Below, piece by piece: positions 35,801 through 42,498 of a DNA stretch of 64,000 bases (its first letter is position 1; each line of letters starts with the position of its first letter). The notes beneath the pieces were generated by a model. That model made no database searches, had not been told where the DNA came from, and saw only the letters and a program-made list of their open reading frames with translations. The translations under genes were made by a program, and so were the position numbers. Source of the DNA: Chrysopilus asiliformis (Eukaryota > Arthropoda > Insecta > Diptera > Rhagionidae); assembly GCA_964034945.1 (NCBI GenBank), contig OZ035964.1:6622895-6686894 (forward strand), read 5' to 3'.

Positions 35801-38800
35801 CAACAATGAAACTTGAATATCCATCATTATCAACCGCAATGACGAATAATTTGATAATGGATGTCAGTAGAGGGAATAAATCGACAATACCGGTTACAAT
35901 TGTCACCACAATTAATTCAAATACATCAGCAGCGAAACCGTTATCATCATCATTAGCTCGTATGGCAATGAATTCACGTGAAAGTACCGTTATTAAATCA
36001 ACGGCCATCGAATCAAATGATGTAATTGTTGCTAATGATAAAAATTCACTTTCAAATGGTATTTCCGACGTAGAACTAATTAAAGCGACACCGATTTCGA
36101 TTAAAGATCGAAATTTTAAAATTCAATCGTCGCAACAGCAGCAGCAGCAGCAACACCATCCGCACATCTTCCAAAAGGTTAATTGGGCATTACTGCAGAA
36201 ATCACCCCTCGTCGTTGTAACGAAAAACTTTTCGCCATTCGTTCAATCCGTATCACAGCCATCAACATCGTCAGCCTCACTAACGTATCATGGAACTGTA
36301 GCTACGTCACCAACGCTGGCAACATCAACGACATCAACAGCGGCAACAACAATACCGACAGCCATAGCCAATCAATCGTCAACATTAATTAAAATATCAC
36401 CAGATGGCGGTAGCAGCATAACACCAACAATTATTACAAATGGCCGAAATTACACTACTACCCGCCTACCATCAAATATTGTCAATTTGAATAAATTGAA
36501 AAGCGCAACAACATCAATGTTGATTTCATCCACAAATTCTCAAGAGATATCGACCGATTCATTGCGTACAATTACAGTTACATCATCGTCAGACACATCA
36601 AGTCCATTACAAGCTGTCCAACAATCGAATGGTATCGTAACGATAACAACATCCGCTTTTGCGTCTACACTTGCATCATCATCGTTATCTGGATCGTCGT
36701 CATCCCTATCATCGTCAACTTCATCGTCGTCTACAGCTTCTGGTGTGACAACGACAGCGACGCCGACAACACCAGCAGCAGCGGCGGCGGCAGCAGCAGC
36801 AGCAGCAGCCGCAGTGGCTGCTGCATCATTTGTACAAAAGCTACCGAAGCCACAGGAGGATGAGCAGACCGTTCAACGTATCTACGATATATTGGCTGAA
36901 TACGCTGAGCAATTACGAAATTCACCGGATTTGAATAATAAACCAGCGCCACGTCGACGCTCTAATCCGATAAATGCGTGCAATTCAGCTGGCACAAAAA
37001 AACGTAAAGTCTTTTCGCAGCAACGGACCGATTCAGCGTCATCGTCACCGGCAATTTCAGTGGCGGCATCATCAAATAATGGAAACATAACCACAAATCG
37101 GATACGATCGGACGGTCAAAGTGGCGGTAGTATTTGTGGTACACTAATCGGGCTAAATAACGATATTGATAATTCCCTAATTGATAGTAGCGAGGATAGC
37201 TCCTGTGGTGGTACATCGACAATTAGTAATCGTTCGCCATTACATGAATCGGCCACAATTGTTAAGCAAAATTCCATTGACGGTGTATTATTGCCACGAC
37301 AGCGTCTTATTAAAACTGATGGTGATAATTTATATGCATTGATAACGGCGACTAATCATCCAACTATTACAACAACAACCGCAGCAACAACAAATAATAA
37401 TAATAATAAAAATGATAATAAAATCACATCGATTGTTGATAATATGAATTTGACAAATCCAAATGTTCATAATAAAGTTATTACTAAAAACGATCCAAGT
37501 ACATCTATAGATTTATCAGCTAATCAAATAATTAATCAGCAATCGACAAGAGTTCTATTACCAACCAGCCATCAGTATTTGGTACCGTTTAATATAATTA
37601 AAACGAATAATGATGCCGCACAAACAACAACAACAACAGCAGCAGCAGCGATCGCAACAAATGTCATCAATCAAACGCTATTTGAAACCATATCAATGCA
37701 AAAGAATTACAAAACTTGTAATTTACAACATCATCCGATTGCTTATATACAGCGTAGTAAATCATTAAAATCTGTACAAAAAAATGGAAATAATTTGAAA
37801 AATGATAAAAATTCAACAATCGACGGTAATGGCGATACACAATTTACAACAATTACAAATAATCCATTACAAAAAGCTACAATTGTATTACAAACGAAAC
37901 CTACTGGGGCGATAATACATCAACAGAAAACTTCACAGCAGCAGCAGCAAATTGTATTTCATAATAATAATTCGATAAGTATTGCCGAACCGGATACGTT
38001 GATTGTGTCACAACATCCTCACGTACAGCAACCGCGTCAGAAGCAGCAAACGTCAACGATCACCTATCAGTCCACATTCGCAGATGGTGGTGGTAGCAGC
38101 GGTGGTCGCGTAAATTCCGCCGGTGGTAACAATCTTAAGGCACAAATTTTCGACAAATCGAAAAACCAATTGAAGATATTCGAAATCTCAACATTGAAAA
38201 ACATACTGCCGTCACCGGTATCGTCATCATCAACGACATCGTCAACATCATCAAAATTGATAGCCACCCTGCCATTGCTAAAAAATGCTGGTCCAAGAAC
38301 GATAGTAACGCCATCTAGTATCGCCGGCAATGTGAGGAATCAAGTTCAGGAGACTAGTGTCATAACGAAAACGATAAAAGCTACATCTACCATTAATTGT
38401 CCAAATGACAATCCCATCATCAATGATAATGACAAGCATTTAAGATCACTTTTATCGGTTGATAAAACGTCATCAGTGGTTAAATTGAATAATGATACCG
38501 GTATATCAACATATAGTAATAGAAAACTTTTACAACATGCCTATCTGTTATCTGTTAATAATTCTTTGATACCCATGAAACATAATCTTGTATCGCCGTC
38601 TAGTATTCATGATCCATCAATGCTAGATGGTAGCACAAACAACGTTAATGATGATCATTTAAATACCACATCAACATTTGATAATAGCAATCTTTATGTA
38701 ACTGTAAATAATGTCGTTTCCGGTGGGATTTTGAACACAACATCAAATTCAACTGTTTCGAATCCATCAATTGATCAAAACGATCAAAGAGATTTAAATT

Positions 38801-40878
38801 CACGTAAGATTTTTGATAGCTGTCGAAATAATTTGAATATCAATACCAATAATAATAATAATAATGGTGGTTTAAGTATCAAATTCGATAATTTGTCTAG
38901 TACAAATTATTCAACACGACAATTAAATCGTTTTGATATCAATAAATGTCTACCAGATGATTGTTGTGAAGATTTGGGTGTCGATGAGCCAAGCGCTAGT
39001 GATCTATTCCCGGAAGCTGATCTACTATTTGATGGCCAGCTAACAAATTTCGATCATGGTGGTATTATTAACGATGACAATGATGATCGTAATCATGATG
39101 ATGAGGATGATGTGGATGTGGATGTGAAGAATCGTTTTGATGATCTTGTCGAACGGAATACAATTAAAAAAGACGATATTACCGAGCATAATGATGATTA
39201 TAATAAGAAAATGATCAAGACTTTACTAATAAATCATAAAACATTAACAGATAATTGTGATACAATAAATTCATTGAATTTTGAACAAAACGATTCTATC
39301 AACAATATACCAGACACATCAAACAAAACGTCAAATAATCATTCAATAGCTGAGAAACCGCGGCCGATTATCCATCAACAAACTGGTAAAAAGCTTAAGA
39401 TAATTAAAAACTCCTACACTACCCCGTCCTCATCCCCGTCAACGGGTTTATTATCATCAAATCCGAAATTAGTTTTGAAAACCTCAACCGTCATCTTTCA
39501 AAACGGCGCCAATTGTAAAAATCTCGATCAATTCAGTACAAATATGATCGATGCTGATCGTGTAACAGATGGTGGTAAATCGATGAAAGCGTATCCATCC
39601 AAGCCGGTCAAATTACTTCAAACGTGCAAAACGATCAAACGATCGACAAATAAAATGACGAATTGTGATAGTGTCGGTGAGGATCAATTGAAAAATGACA
39701 ATTTCGATCAATTGCAATTGCTAAAAGTTAAACCTAAGCAAACAATTATGGATGGCAATGAATCGACATCCAATGATAATGACGATATAATGATGAATTC
39801 ACACGATCGAAATAGTATTGTCGATGTTCGTAATTCGACCGAAAAATTGATCGCTTTGATTAAATCACGTAAGCGACGTGCACCAGTACCGATCGGCATT
39901 TCGAATCGTCAAATCGTTTCAATATCACACAATAATAATAATAATCATATATCGACAGATAGTATTGATGAACCGAATCGGAAAGTTTCGATTATCGGAA
40001 GCGTTGTCGGTAATCGGCCTATAAATGATCGATTCCAAATCGATACTGGCACTAGTAGTAGTAGTACTAGTAGTAATAATGGCGGTGGTCCATTAAAAAC
40101 CACTGTAATTGCCTACCTCAAGGATTTGACGTGTGCCGCACCGGCTGCTACAAATTTAAATCATACACCGTCAACCGAAACGATATCCACATACCACCAC
40201 CAATCGTCAACATCGAAACCAACGAAATTTCTCAACTATCATCATTTGTCAAATCAATCGTCATCAAATAGCTCGAATTTCATTGTTCAAAATATCCAAT
40301 CCAAGGACATTTCTAGTCATACGAGTATAAATAAGAAATTACGATCGATTCAAATTCGAGCGATACCCGTTACCACCACTAGTATCACAACATCAAATTC
40401 AAATAATTGCCATGCTGGTACGATAACCACCACTCCATTGACAGCGGTGGCGGCATCGGCGCCAACATCAGTAACAGCAGCGTCATCGGTATCGGCATCG
40501 AATCGAATTGTAGCTAAAAAACTCACCCTATCACCGTCAATTTACCTCAAATCGACAAATAATACGAAAATCTATCTAGCAGATCGTAAAGCCACCACTC
40601 GATTATCATCAATTGGATTATCGGATATACAAATTAACAGTCCTGGCGCCAACACTATACAAAATTCAACAAATCAAATCATCAAATCGACATCGATATC
40701 ATATCCAAGCACAAATCTTACCGGAACAGATACAGTAGCAGCGGCATCACCGGTAATGGCGACGAATTTCTTTGATACGGTCAATATGACCGCTGGTTCG
40801 AATATCGATAATGCAAATAGCAATAGTATTGTAACCACTCGACGGATGTTTATCGCGAATCGCATACACAAAAGATAA
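23816..40878 (+). CDS. ZNF292/RLF-family-like nuclear protein, about 4196 aa, five exons
   Basis: Join 23816-23875, 26641-27004, 27835-28076, 28146-28457, 29266-40878. All junctions are GT-AG and keep frame (phases 0, 1, 0, 0), and the stop is TAA. Residues 1 to about 480 are helical, and their order resembles the N-terminal helical (TPR-like) half of vertebrate ZNF292, RLF and ZNF654: a CENI...LRHTL helix, DDDLCLLTHERGC, YLVLLCKL, then WLELDSNCRKLL. The rest is mostly disordered. It has an acidic tract at about 1142-1225, AT-hooks at about 1588 (RPRGRPR) and about 1706 (RQRGRPR), short poly-Q near 2615, poly-Ala near 2830-2848, a helix plus KKRKV nuclear signal at about 2855-2905, and an acidic-hydrophobic patch at about 3558-3585. 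No C2H2 finger is visible, whereas vertebrate relatives have many. Role inferred: chromatin or transcription regulator binding AT-rich DNA. The gene itself is certain; the family call rests on eye alignment. Confidence 0.82.
24755..25440 (+). repeat. Repeat family K copy in intron 1, split by element A
   Basis: Left part: aaaaaaacgtcccgattcaa and ttggagccg, ending at about 24821. Right part resumes after 25380 with aaaatgtctttctgtctat and a short CTGT tract. Family K copies elsewhere have these two parts contiguous, so element A (24822-25380) was inserted into an existing K copy. Confidence 0.7.
24822..25380 (+). mobile_element. Dispersed element family A, copy 2 (forward), nested in family K
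   Basis: From TATACCCGTATGGTGAAACC to AATTGCCAGATTGGCAATT and AGCTTTTGTTATGTT. It carries the ACCCGTATGGTGA / TCACCATACGGGT inverted pair (24827 and about 25327), a gtccgtctgtctgtccgt tract at about 24956-24999, and GGGGGGTACCCCCC at about 25105-25120. It is the most complete copy here, about 560 bp, and non-coding. Confidence 0.87.
25577..25985. repeat. (GACA)n-type array and repeat family H, intron 1
   Basis: 25617-25857 is a degenerate tandem of GACAGACAGACAAAC, GATAGACTGACA type, open in several minus frames purely because of its composition. It runs directly into family H (gaaacggatttcgtactgat, then tctgccccgttctagagtcg, then gtcatgaatac) ending at about 25985. Other H copies are at 43195-43290 and 50175-50280, with a reverse copy at 51432-51545. 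Confidence 0.8.
26111..26179. mobile_element. 69-bp pogo/Tigger-type MITE with TA target duplication
   Basis: CAGTGAAACCTATATAAGCC...GGCTTGTATAATTTTCACTG with TA at 26109-26110 and 26180-26181. The end sequence CAGTGAAACC is typical of pogo/Tigger elements. It is close to the minimum size for two inverted ends with a short loop. Confidence 0.85.
26199..26338. mobile_element. Foldback MITE family E copy 2, 140 bp, TTA target duplication
   Basis: Starts AGCCCAATTTAGACTAACGA and ends in the reverse complement of AGCACAATTTAGACTAACGA, with TTA on both sides (26196-26198 and 26339-26341). The arms pair for about 60 bp around a loop of about 15 nt. The 3-bp TTA duplication suggests a PIF/Harbinger-type origin. 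Confidence 0.87.
26641..27004 (+). CDS. ZNF292-like gene, exon 2 (residues 21-142)
   Basis: Acceptor TTTTCTCACCCCCCAG, donor ATG|GTGAGT, phase 1. Encodes helices including LNMAWSHIRVLCN, ENIIYWVLRHTLHIIL and RCLYILKHIDDPWNKQLLSL. Flanked by repeat-rich introns of 2765 and 830 nt. Confidence 0.93.
27005..27834 (+). other. Intron 2 of the ZNF292-like gene, largely repeats
   Basis: Holds a reverse family M piece (27066-27140), a GTCT/GTCAGTCTATCT array (about 27215-27450), and family J (about 27600-27828), whose tail tatgctgttcacat plus a T-rich stretch abuts the splice acceptor. Little of the 830 nt is non-repetitive. Confidence 0.8.
27835..28076 (+). CDS. ZNF292-like gene, exon 3 (residues 142-222)
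   Basis: Acceptor TTTGTTTGCAG, donor GAG|GTGGGT, ends phase 0. Encodes DDLCLLTHERGCMITLRLQK and the following helices up to KLKHEDKLMAE. The acceptor lies just after the tail of a family J repeat. Confidence 0.93.
28146..28457 (+). CDS. ZNF292-like gene, exon 4 (residues 223-326)
   Basis: Acceptor TTTAATATTTCAG, donor ATG|GTAAGA, 104 codons, phase 0. The intron before it is only 69 nt, a typical short insect intron. Encodes LHEISFEDGVALLNRAKSY and helices to HIYMVCDVIREM. Confidence 0.94.
28486..29220. mobile_element. TIR-bounded insertion of about 735 bp filling intron 4
   Basis: Left end TAGGGAGAGTTACTATA, right end reads in reverse TAGAGAGTTACTATA, sharing a perfect 13-bp core (GAGAGTTACTATA). 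The interior includes a family K copy (28660-29170) with a GTCTGTCTGTCAGTC array at about 28725-28900. Flanking 8-mers do not match, so target duplication is not seen. Without this insertion intron 4 would be about 70 nt, like intron 3. Confidence 0.7.
29266..40878 (+). CDS. ZNF292-like gene, exon 5 (residues 327-4196, 11.6 kb, last exon)
   Basis: Acceptor ATTTTCATTTTAG, then SKPEWNGLLLELYV and an uninterrupted frame to TAA at 40876-40878. The first 150 residues complete the helical domain (ELADLLKGKPMLYRE, LLSWQQSWLELDSNC). The rest is rich in Asn, Ser, Thr, Asp and Ile encoded by AAT/ACA/TCA/GAT codons, with patches that look constrained: LPEGDLPGIEKGYEAYG (about residue 560), SSRPRKQNQTYIDYLDFEDD (about 1520), two AT-hooks, LIALIKSRKRRAPVPIGIS (about 3852) and the poly-Ala flanked helix. 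Confidence 0.96.
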   Translation, partial: SKPEWNGLLLELYVCAITTDLNELELFKSEKDCIELQVLQYEVDISIRYIELADLLKGKPMLYRECILTAFSLNPTKQMFDLVRHIALSADTIGDTNSQNNNNISNNLNSHNNIVSNSNETNNLLQHQNNSNDILLLNEKSPNNNLLDTNGTSIESELSDFPDHTRLDLAILLNSPRLKLLSWQQSWLELDSNCRKLLNPNLKLSIVRQSLAAANDNLKYLNLDYNMFRHLPEGDLPGIEKGYEAYGNYDSDDTLYDYYNDNKSYLTIDSDYSNKQQQQPPDNYNMSNLPSTSNKRKLRTKQLPTSTVQRKLRKSTIISKKNSNKENIFDKDLTTNTNILNIDSQTLICGNDIRIEDDVSKIIEFENFKSIPDIDTIMPPPSSKDVVKSDEYNLALYYLSRQFSNQSNLQRGLPIPLRNTAYSNQTSNYGYTAEDWSCLIPVTGSTPQIEQISDIPCQADIKPKVSIIKNELIVPSYQKRRTVTTSHEDVTQLIPEIPMIESSTQKQQLALWQSCYYHKPIIRDIFDVPTLKEIAADFVAKNQFEIFICNKKLVTEITPEMIIKASTSTSSDNNNKRILDHFHSYVHKLSGRNMALKFLPLNQLTKERFRMFDISNEVNFIHTSTCQPKSQPMQIGSDPLGLSVNAITNPNRKTCDKDYDSNSTVSTFSENEIPKSLPNIDFVWEIYPDQPGPSRQYASTITTNAAIDSNIVSFKSISSVYTPASSSLSPLPPQISSGHDLADSCDIVSSSKDIASKISRHENVTIDECTKHINDTETPITSGKTMRQMRKAKCKQIDGGKLIISTSEDAAVAASDDNDDEDDDKNDDVDNNTSDDDSDHDDEDDNDTDKSNESEANIPDSSSQHKQIKENNGIDDNSDDDDDDNDDSNGKPSRSSNNPSTSRNLSNIVDKNTIIQKLDTKTRLHKSVKLTATGQSHKKIGRKSGTKNSKPKLVFAIRRQPKRPDLKLIINKTQIFDESSNISSTDTTTTTSVMIPQYIHNRKPSNDSPNDHNSYDSTDPLSIDKPPNALIVDPLLGKRKRKSLGRPLSVIKRKYMRKKPYYRSNQRTASSPQLSNDLSKNPDDQESIKVDHNQMPSVRLKRLDNVTLLKHNQQVIIDGHVITNPQVRIKRLKLDTTPLHYHAVLEKHLETNNESFDSDSSSVIFIDDTKDPLDISKASSSSLPIVNAIRKSSRPRKQNQTYIDYLDFEDDWINYPNHYANIRSNMNYQFTNDNIKSTKTGIFINSIETPKESEQNVSTRKRPRGRPRIHIPEHRSQQRTTSLGQYSTLNFRVRSHSCCLPLTNNPSPDRSRSRRSKSQPSNYPRSRSHDRVGNLFDQHQRGGGHRVHARSVSPILPSNTQSTLQIGLFGPPTTSIRPHGRQRGRPRLSMGPVDAQPPRHYSMMCPIVINPLAIGRVSSSTVTSQQINDNNMIGVDNLDRFNVSSSSDDEQRNNSRRIPRKRKYRSSKNLLGASNNPLQENLLMISNRNHSNHENYHNGNNSTGYLMHVKNPIQKNLNVYYVQIESKFKQNISWGVDLKRFQNDDPIVDKIKSINEQQHYSNTVGSIRNQYKNFDIYDKFPAYFYLREYIKRRTIFRFKDREFSNVFTPANRNFDNFIDDDDDDVKKSTKTSIRCELLENSSPISNILKNVPGFQTLEHFIPSIDHCLPIVRIVHSVNPSMVIGETTITGNSTSTQPPLPLLESITTSTIPPPTTTTITTTTSSSAVDTGNTIKSIQSTIKAVDNSQSNNSHNEPSDMCNEVMENQLDSHNNQLPEFNQAFGKSIFIDDSNDVLSISSISDCKSDYRKIHHQNKDNIICDKGKIDENLSVGFIASTYDQKTKSSNKSSMKSLNVDVDTPSQAKVVVKNKILHSQSMKIHQSSSSTLSSLANKSLITTTTRQSNHQQNLSSSSSQSQPRQNFNSIQVSLPIIQSSRSQTVQTSGNLIQTRYIRPIFQLSSQNPTQIILNSSASHSAGNGHENRINGDSSGQPTSNFLTLTTTSTSALSHTPSTTATTNIVSGNCKYVINAMTMKKSEILPTTVANCITQTKKPNYKRISTSVIPQVGMTGAILTNLGSRANSGVSNVTKRDQYTSTCRESKDLISNAVTGGGGGNGGGGNDVIASPATTTKKPLSMIDEKKKIDMNSGDTVDTSTLEQLREFDLVLEQVKVRSTTSSIDSTMKLEYPSLSTAMTNNLIMDVSRGNKSTIPVTIVTTINSNTSAAKPLSSSLARMAMNSRESTVIKSTAIESNDVIVANDKNSLSNGISDVELIKATPISIKDRNFKIQSSQQQQQQQHHPHIFQKVNWALLQKSPLVVVTKNFSPFVQSVSQPSTSSASLTYHGTVATSPTLATSTTSTAATTIPTAIANQSSTLIKISPDGGSSITPTIITNGRNYTTTRLPSNIVNLNKLKSATTSMLISSTNSQEISTDSLRTITVTSSSDTSSPLQAVQQSNGIVTITTSAFASTLASSSLSGSSSSLSSSTSSSSTASGVTTTATPTTPAAAAAAAAAAAAAVAAASFVQKLPKPQEDEQTVQRIYDILAEYAEQLRNSPDLNNKPAPRRRSNPINACNSAGTKKRKVFSQQRTDSASSSPAISVAASSNNGNITTNRIRSDGQSGGSICGTLIGLNNDIDNSLIDSSEDSSCGGTSTISNRSPLHESATIVKQNSIDGVLLPRQRLIKTDGDNLYALITATNHPTITTTTAATTNNNNNKNDNKITSIVDNMNLTNPNVHNKVITKNDPSTSIDLSANQIINQQSTRVLLPTSHQYLVPFNIIKTNNDAAQTTTTTAAAAIATNVINQTLFETISMQKNYKTCNLQHHPIAYIQRSKSLKSVQKNGNNLKNDKNSTIDGNGDTQFTTITNNPLQKATIVLQTKPTGAIIHQQKTSQQQQQIVFHNNNSISIAEPDTLIVSQHPHVQQPRQKQQTSTITYQSTFADGGGSSGGRVNSAGGNNLKAQIFDKSKNQLKIFEISTLKNILPSPVSSSSTTSSTSSKLIATLPLLKNAGPRTIVTPSSIAGNVRNQVQETSVITKTIKATSTINCPNDNPIINDNDKHLRSLLSVDKTSSVVKLNNDTGISTYSNRKLLQHAYLLSVNNSLIPMKHNLVSPSSIHDPSMLDGSTNNVNDDHLNTTSTFDNSNLYVTVNNVVSGGILNTTSNSTVSNPSIDQNDQRDLNSRKIFDSCRNNLNINTNNNNNNGGLSIKFDNLSSTNYSTRQLNRFDINKCLPDDCCEDLGVDEPSASDLFPEADLLFDGQLTNFDHGGIINDDNDDRNHDDEDDVDVDVKNRFDDLVERNTIKKDDITEHNDDYNKKMIKTLLINHKTLTDNCDTINSLNFEQNDSINNIPDTSNKTSNNHSIAEKPRPIIHQQTGKKLKIIKNSYTTPSSSPSTGLLSSNPKLVLKTSTVIFQNGANCKNLDQFSTNMIDADRVTDGGKSMKAYPSKPVKLLQTCKTIKRSTNKMTNCDSVGEDQLKNDNFDQLQLLKVKPKQTIMDGNESTSNDNDDIMMNSHDRNSIVDVRNSTEKLIALIKSRKRRAPVPIGISNRQIVSISHNNNNNHISTDSIDEPNRKVSIIGSVVGNRPINDRFQIDTGTSSSSTSSNNGGGPLKTTVIAYLKDLTCAAPAATNLNHTPSTETISTYHHQSSTSKPTKFLNYHHLSNQSSSNSSNFIVQNIQSKDISSHTSINKKLRSIQIRAIPVTTTSITTSNSNNCHAGTITTTPLTAVAASAPTSVTAASSVSASNRIVAKKLTLSPSIYLKSTNNTKIYLADRKATTRLSSIGLSDIQINSPGANTIQNSTNQIIKSTSISYPSTNLTGTDTVAAASPVMATNFFDTVNMTAGSNIDNANSNSIVTTRRMFIANRIHKR

Positions 40879-41040
40879 CGATCTTATCCAGTTCTGTTAT
40901 TCGCCGATCAAACGTGACAAGTTCATTTATACCGTTTGATTTTTATTTTCTTCATTATTCCCTCCCCTTTCAAAATGTCTAGCACAAAGAATCGCGCTCA
41001 ATGAATTTTTAAAGGACAAGAAAATGAAACCTGAATGATG

Positions 41041-41046
41041 AATAAA
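41041..41046 (+). terminator. Candidate polyadenylation signal AATAAA (proximal)
   Basis: First AATAAA after the stop at 40878, giving a 3' UTR of about 0.19 kb if used. Another pair lies at 41680-41689 (AATAAATAAA), followed by a T-rich stretch, so alternative ends are possible. Confidence 0.45.
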
Positions 41047-41116
41047 TTGATAATATTAAAATGTGGAACGATCACTTGCTACATTACTTTGTTTTTTTGT
41101 TGTTGTAGTCAAATCA

Positions 41117-41443
41117 TCGCTTGAGTATTGTTTTGACGTATACACCATTTACTATATTTAAGATATTCGTCCCAGGCACGGAAACAAAGCTTTGTTTCCG
41201 ACAAAACTTTTCTTTTTATTTCTCCGGTAAACAAAGACGAAAAACTCATGCCTGGATCAGATATGGCTACTTTAGCTGCGCTGCACGAAGAAAAACTGTC
41301 AGAAAAACTGCAGCGGCTGCAAAAATTGACACTTTTTCTTCATGCAGCGCAGCGAAATTGCCCATATCTGATCCAGACATAATTGAAAATCTCAAAAAAT
41401 CAATTTTGGCATCATATACGCCAAAATCGAACTACTCAAGCGA
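41117..41443. mobile_element. MITE with nested inverted repeats 3' of the ZNF292-like gene
   Basis: Outer ends TCGCTTGAGTA and TACTCAAGCGA form an inverted pair, extended imperfectly by gacgtata/tatacgcc. Inside is a second inverted repeat: CCTGGATCAGATATGG (41253) with CCATATCTGATCCAG (about 41370-41384), and GCTGCGCTGCACGAAGAAAAA with TTTTTCTTCATGCAGCGCAGC. It could form a long hairpin RNA if the distal polyadenylation site is used. Superfamily unassigned. Confidence 0.72.
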
Positions 41444-41679
41444 CGAAATATCTCATTGAATAAATACATGTACTTCCGGATAACTGTTTCGGTCAAAATA
41501 CCATTGTAACAAGCAATAACCTCTGAATTAATGATTGCCTAAATCAACTGTATTTGGATCGACAAAAGGTATATTTTCGCTAAACATTTAAATCGACCTA
41601 ACCGGGCCATAGAATATATTTTGGATTTAAGAAAGAATTGTTCTACCATATTTTTTTTTTGTTATAATTAATTTAATGG

Positions 41680-41689
41680 AATAAATAAA
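41680..41689 (+). terminator. Candidate polyadenylation signal (distal, AATAAATAAA)
   Basis: Two overlapping AATAAA hexamers about 0.8 kb after the stop. If used, the 3' UTR would include the MITE at 41117-41443. A further AATAAA-like set lies near 41935-41950. Confidence 0.35.
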
Positions 41690-42182
41690 AGTTATTTTTT
41701 AAGAATTTGTTTATTCAATTGATTAATTTTCTCCTACCATCTCCGCTCCTCCCCCTCCCCGATTACCTGAATTACAAATGTTTAAGTGTAACATTTAAAA
41801 CTGTATGGATTTTTGTTCTCAAATTTTCTTATCAATACTTTTTTGAAACTGTTTTCCATTTAAGTAAAAACTATTACATAAAAATAATAATACTTATATA
41901 TATATGAAATATATTTTTGTGAAATACTCTTGTAATAAAGTGTAATAAACGTAATTATCGATTTACATTTTCGTAGCTAAGTATAACAAAAGAATTGGTA
42001 AAAATAAATCAACATTTTTCTGTATAAACGAAGGCATTTAATAAGAAAATAAATTATAAAAAAATTATTAATAAAAAGCATATTTCAAACTGAATGTGAA
42101 TAAGTCTATTTGATTATTTTTCCTTTCTTTTAACTTCTTATACAAATTATACACCCCAATTCTGATAGTCGTGTCATTCCAT

Positions 42183-42498
42183 GTCTGTCAGTCTGTCTGT
42201 CAGTCTGTCTGTCAGTCTGTCTGTCAGTCTGTCTGTCAGTCTGTCTGTCAGTCTGTCTGTCAGTCTGTCTGTCAGTCTGTCTGTCAGTCTGTCTGTCAGT
42301 CTGTCTGTCAGTCTGTCTGTCAGTCTGTCTGTCAGTCTGTCTGTCAGTCTGTCTGTCAGTCTGTCTGTCAGTCTGTCAGTCTGTCTGTCAGTCTGTCTGT
42401 CAGTCTGTCAGTCAGTCTGTCAGTCTGTCTGTCTGTCTGTTAGTCTGTCTGTCAGTCTGTCAGTTTGTCTGTTTGTCTGTCTGTCTGTCTGTCAGTGG
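42183..42498. repeat. 12-bp satellite CTGTCTGTCAGT
   Basis: Perfect dodecamer repeats from 42183 to about 42370, then degenerate mixtures of CTGT and CAGT to 42498. Long open frames of Ser/Val/Cys/Gln on this strand are artefacts of the period (12 nt is 4 codons). Confidence 0.96.
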
